This document shows, one piece after another, positions 42,866 through 44,188 of a stretch of 44,188 nt of DNA. The notes beneath the pieces were generated by a model, which saw nothing but the letters and a program-made list of their open reading frames with translations, was not told where the DNA came from and made no database searches. Positions within the stretch are counted from its first letter, which is position 1. The number at the start of each line of letters is the position of its first letter. Source of the DNA: Bacteroidales bacterium (GTDB lineage Bacteria; Bacteroidota; Bacteroidia; Bacteroidales; UBA932); NCBI GenBank assembly GCA_017428725.1, contig JAFRQH010000008.1, forward strand, positions 1-44,188. The letters run 5' to 3'. The position numbers and the translations under genes were made by a program.

Positions 42866-43093
42866 TTACGCGACACATTTATGGAGATCGGAAAGAATGG
42901 AGTCGAGGTCGGGGTGTGCGTCGTGGACAAGGATTTCTCCGGCCTTGCAATCAATCAGGAATACAGACGGAATGAACTCGACGCAATAACCTTGGACGGA
43001 GCCTTTCACGGTGCATTGTTCGGACTGGGACTTGCAACCGACTAGGCTGATAGCCAGGATGGACAGGATTGAAAGGATGTGTTTTTTCTTCAT
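42866..43093 (-). CDS. Short lipoprotein, probable remnant of a TlpA/thioredoxin-like protein
   Basis: 75 residues. A lipoprotein signal (AISLVGC, Cys20) is followed by SQSEQCTVKGSVQG, which looks like the start of a DUF4369 domain, and then directly by YCVEFIPSVFLIDCKAGEILVHDAHPDLDSILSDL, which looks like the end of a thioredoxin/TlpA fold: the 'IP-(T/S)-x-FLID-x-xGxI' strand, turn and last helix. The middle of such a protein (roughly 250 or more residues, including the CxxC motif) is missing, which suggests an in-frame internal deletion. It could still be expressed, but redox function is impossible without the catalytic Cys pair. It lies 23 bases after the S41 gene. Confidence 0.55.
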   Translation of the reverse strand: MKKKHILSILSILAISLVGCKSQSEQCTVKGSVQGYCVEFIPSVFLIDCKAGEILVHDAHPDLDSILSDLHKCVA

Positions 43094-43116
43094 TTAATCC
43101 GAATATGAACGAGTTT

Positions 43117-44034
43117 TTACTTTGTTGACCGTATCCAGGATATAGCATCCTCCAATGGCGTTTCCGTCTCGACGTCCGGGGCGATCGGGTCGTCGCAGAA
43201 TACTTCCCCGGTCCTCGCGACGTCGCAGCCGGTTGTCAGGACCAAAGAATAACCGTTTTTCAGCGGGAAGGATTGGTTGGCACTGGCGAAGCCCGCTGTC
43301 GGGCTGCCGAACGTCCTTGTTTTATCTAGCCCCCTGAAACAGAGCAGGGTAGCTTCTCCGGAACTGGCGGTCATGTCGTTGGTTAAGATTGCGACAGGCG
43401 TCCCTTCGGGGAATTTCCGGATCTCCGAGGCCTTGATGCCGACGAATCTCAAGACAAAATCCAGCGTGACCGGTACGGTCCGCTTCTTCCCTTTGAACCG
43501 CAGGATCACGCCATCCGGTAGCAGCGGTGACACGGCGGAGATCATGGGATACATGTTGCCGCCAGTATTGTCCCTGAGGTCAATCACCACGCCGGCAGCC
43601 GATGAATACTCCTGCAGGAAATGCAGCACCGAATATGCATAGAGTGAATCGCTCACCTGTGCGCCGCTATGTTCCGGCAGCTTGACATAGGCGATGCCAC
43701 CTTCAAGCATCCTGGCTTCGGGCGCGAATTCGGGATAATTCACGGTATCCCTCACCGGAGCCATGAGGGCGGAATGCTTCCCGCCGGCTACCTGTGCCGC
43801 CTGATATACCAGATAATTGGCCCATCCCAGGCCAGATACAGTATCCGCTGCCGCTAGAAACTCTTTTTTCCGGGCCTTCCACTCGGGCGTGTCAGAGTAG
43901 AGGCCGTGCCTGTCCATAATCCGTATACAATGGCGCACATAGCCAGGATGTGTATCCTGGTTGTCAAACAGGACGCACGAGGTGACCGCAAACAGGAAGA
44001 TAATAAAGAGAGAAAAACAGAATGTCTTTCGCAT
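43117..44034 (-). CDS. S41-family peptidase lipoprotein, short form
   Basis: 305 residues from ATG 44034 (a TTG two codons earlier is also open). Lipobox AVTSC (Cys20). It has no PDZ domain: a short helical region with YQAAQVAGGKHSALMAPV leads into the peptidase core, GGIAYVKLPEHSG, GVVIDLRDNTGGNMYPMISAVSPLLPDGVILRF, and nucleophile Ser225 in LTNDMTASSGEATLLCFRGLDKTRTFGSPTAGFASANQSFPL. These match the S41 (tail-specific protease) fold used by many Bacteroidota for periplasmic cleavage. Substrate unknown. It is the rightmost gene and leads the 43093 remnant; its promoter region (44035-44188) is AT-rich with only a weak TTTATTTG box. Confidence 0.87.
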   Translation of the reverse strand: MRKTFCFSLFIIFLFAVTSCVLFDNQDTHPGYVRHCIRIMDRHGLYSDTPEWKARKKEFLAAADTVSGLGWANYLVYQAAQVAGGKHSALMAPVRDTVNYPEFAPEARMLEGGIAYVKLPEHSGAQVSDSLYAYSVLHFLQEYSSAAGVVIDLRDNTGGNMYPMISAVSPLLPDGVILRFKGKKRTVPVTLDFVLRFVGIKASEIRKFPEGTPVAILTNDMTASSGEATLLCFRGLDKTRTFGSPTAGFASANQSFPLKNGYSLVLTTGCDVARTGEVFCDDPIAPDVETETPLEDAISWIRSTK

Positions 44035-44188
44035 GTTCAAATTGGAATTCCCAGTTGAAATCCAAATAAAAGTTGAAAATATTTTTAGCCTTTTTCGATA
44101 AATCGCTATAAATCAAGCATTTAAAAAATGATTGATTGTGAGCGAAACAATAACAAGCCATCGGTCTCGTAGAGATCGATACATGAAA
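44035..44188. other. AT-rich intergenic end of window
   Basis: No gene is visible. It holds A/T runs and an imperfect hairpin near the right edge (ATCGGTCTC / GAGATCGAT around a three-base loop at about 44160-44180). Its role cannot be judged without the neighbouring sequence. Confidence 0.4.

Overview
The window looks like chromosomal DNA of a GC-rich member of the Bacteroidales (Bacteroidota). Three things point there. Promoters repeatedly carry the Bacteroidota -7 box TAnnTTTG. Starts lack obvious Shine-Dalgarno sequences and are often preceded by 'GATATG'. The division and cell-wall genes have the Bacteroidota order: mraZ-rsmH-ftsL-ftsI-murE-mraY-murD-ftsW-murG-murC-ftsQ-ftsA-ftsZ, without murF, ddl or murB. 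Genus cannot be fixed from this stretch.

Layout. (1) Positions 1-7293, minus strand: a pectin-use operon read from 7293 leftwards: GH28 polygalacturonase, GH105 unsaturated-uronyl hydrolase, an S41/PDZ peptidase of different base composition, kduD, kduI, a DUF4861 lipoprotein and the start of a GH3 glycosidase cut by the window edge. GH28 and GH105 would release unsaturated galacturonate, and KduI/KduD would carry its open-chain form to 2-keto-3-deoxygluconate. (2) 7410-8646, plus: rpiB and truB, overlapping. (3) 8653-26290, minus: the full dcw cluster, extended at its end by gltX and a secreted esterase. Genes overlap by a few bases or abut, and a TAnnTTTG promoter plus a 10-bp-phased TGGAA repeat array (probable MraZ operator) lie in front of mraZ. 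(4) 26443-27988, plus: a small secreted protein and a beta-lactamase-fold serine hydrolase, ending at a strong bidirectional terminator. (5) 28061-29842, minus: a carboxyltransferase of the oxaloacetate-decarboxylase/pyruvate-carboxylase-B type whose biotinyl-like tail lacks the acceptor lysine. (6) 29953-30055: tRNA-His(GTG) with encoded CCA and its own terminator, then a hairpin-rich intergenic stretch. (7) 30275-38754: tricorn-like protease, an outer-membrane-like protein, a GlsB/YeaQ membrane protein, galM, a CDF cation exporter, a DUF4491 protein, an AraC regulator and a PaaI-type thioesterase. (8) 38767-44034: a run of small membrane or envelope genes (YhfC-type intramembrane protease, DUF3784, ICMT-like methyltransferase, PH-like protein, S41 lipoprotein), several of them visibly damaged or truncated and less GC-rich.

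The most useful second looks are: the biotin-less carboxyltransferase (28061-29842); the MraZ operator array (26331-26395); the in-frame stop that cuts the ICMT-like gene (41611); a 19-nt promoter/leader block shared by two membrane-protein genes at identical distance from their starts (39563 and 41501); a 20-bp perfect inverted repeat joining the araC-type gene end to the intergenic region at 39689; and the compositionally odd S41 peptidase inside the pectin operon. I did not find CRISPR arrays, transposases, integrases, rRNA or a convincing new defence system. No gene-free stretch exceeds 300 bases apart from 29843-30274, which contains the tRNA, its terminator and the hairpin-rich segment.
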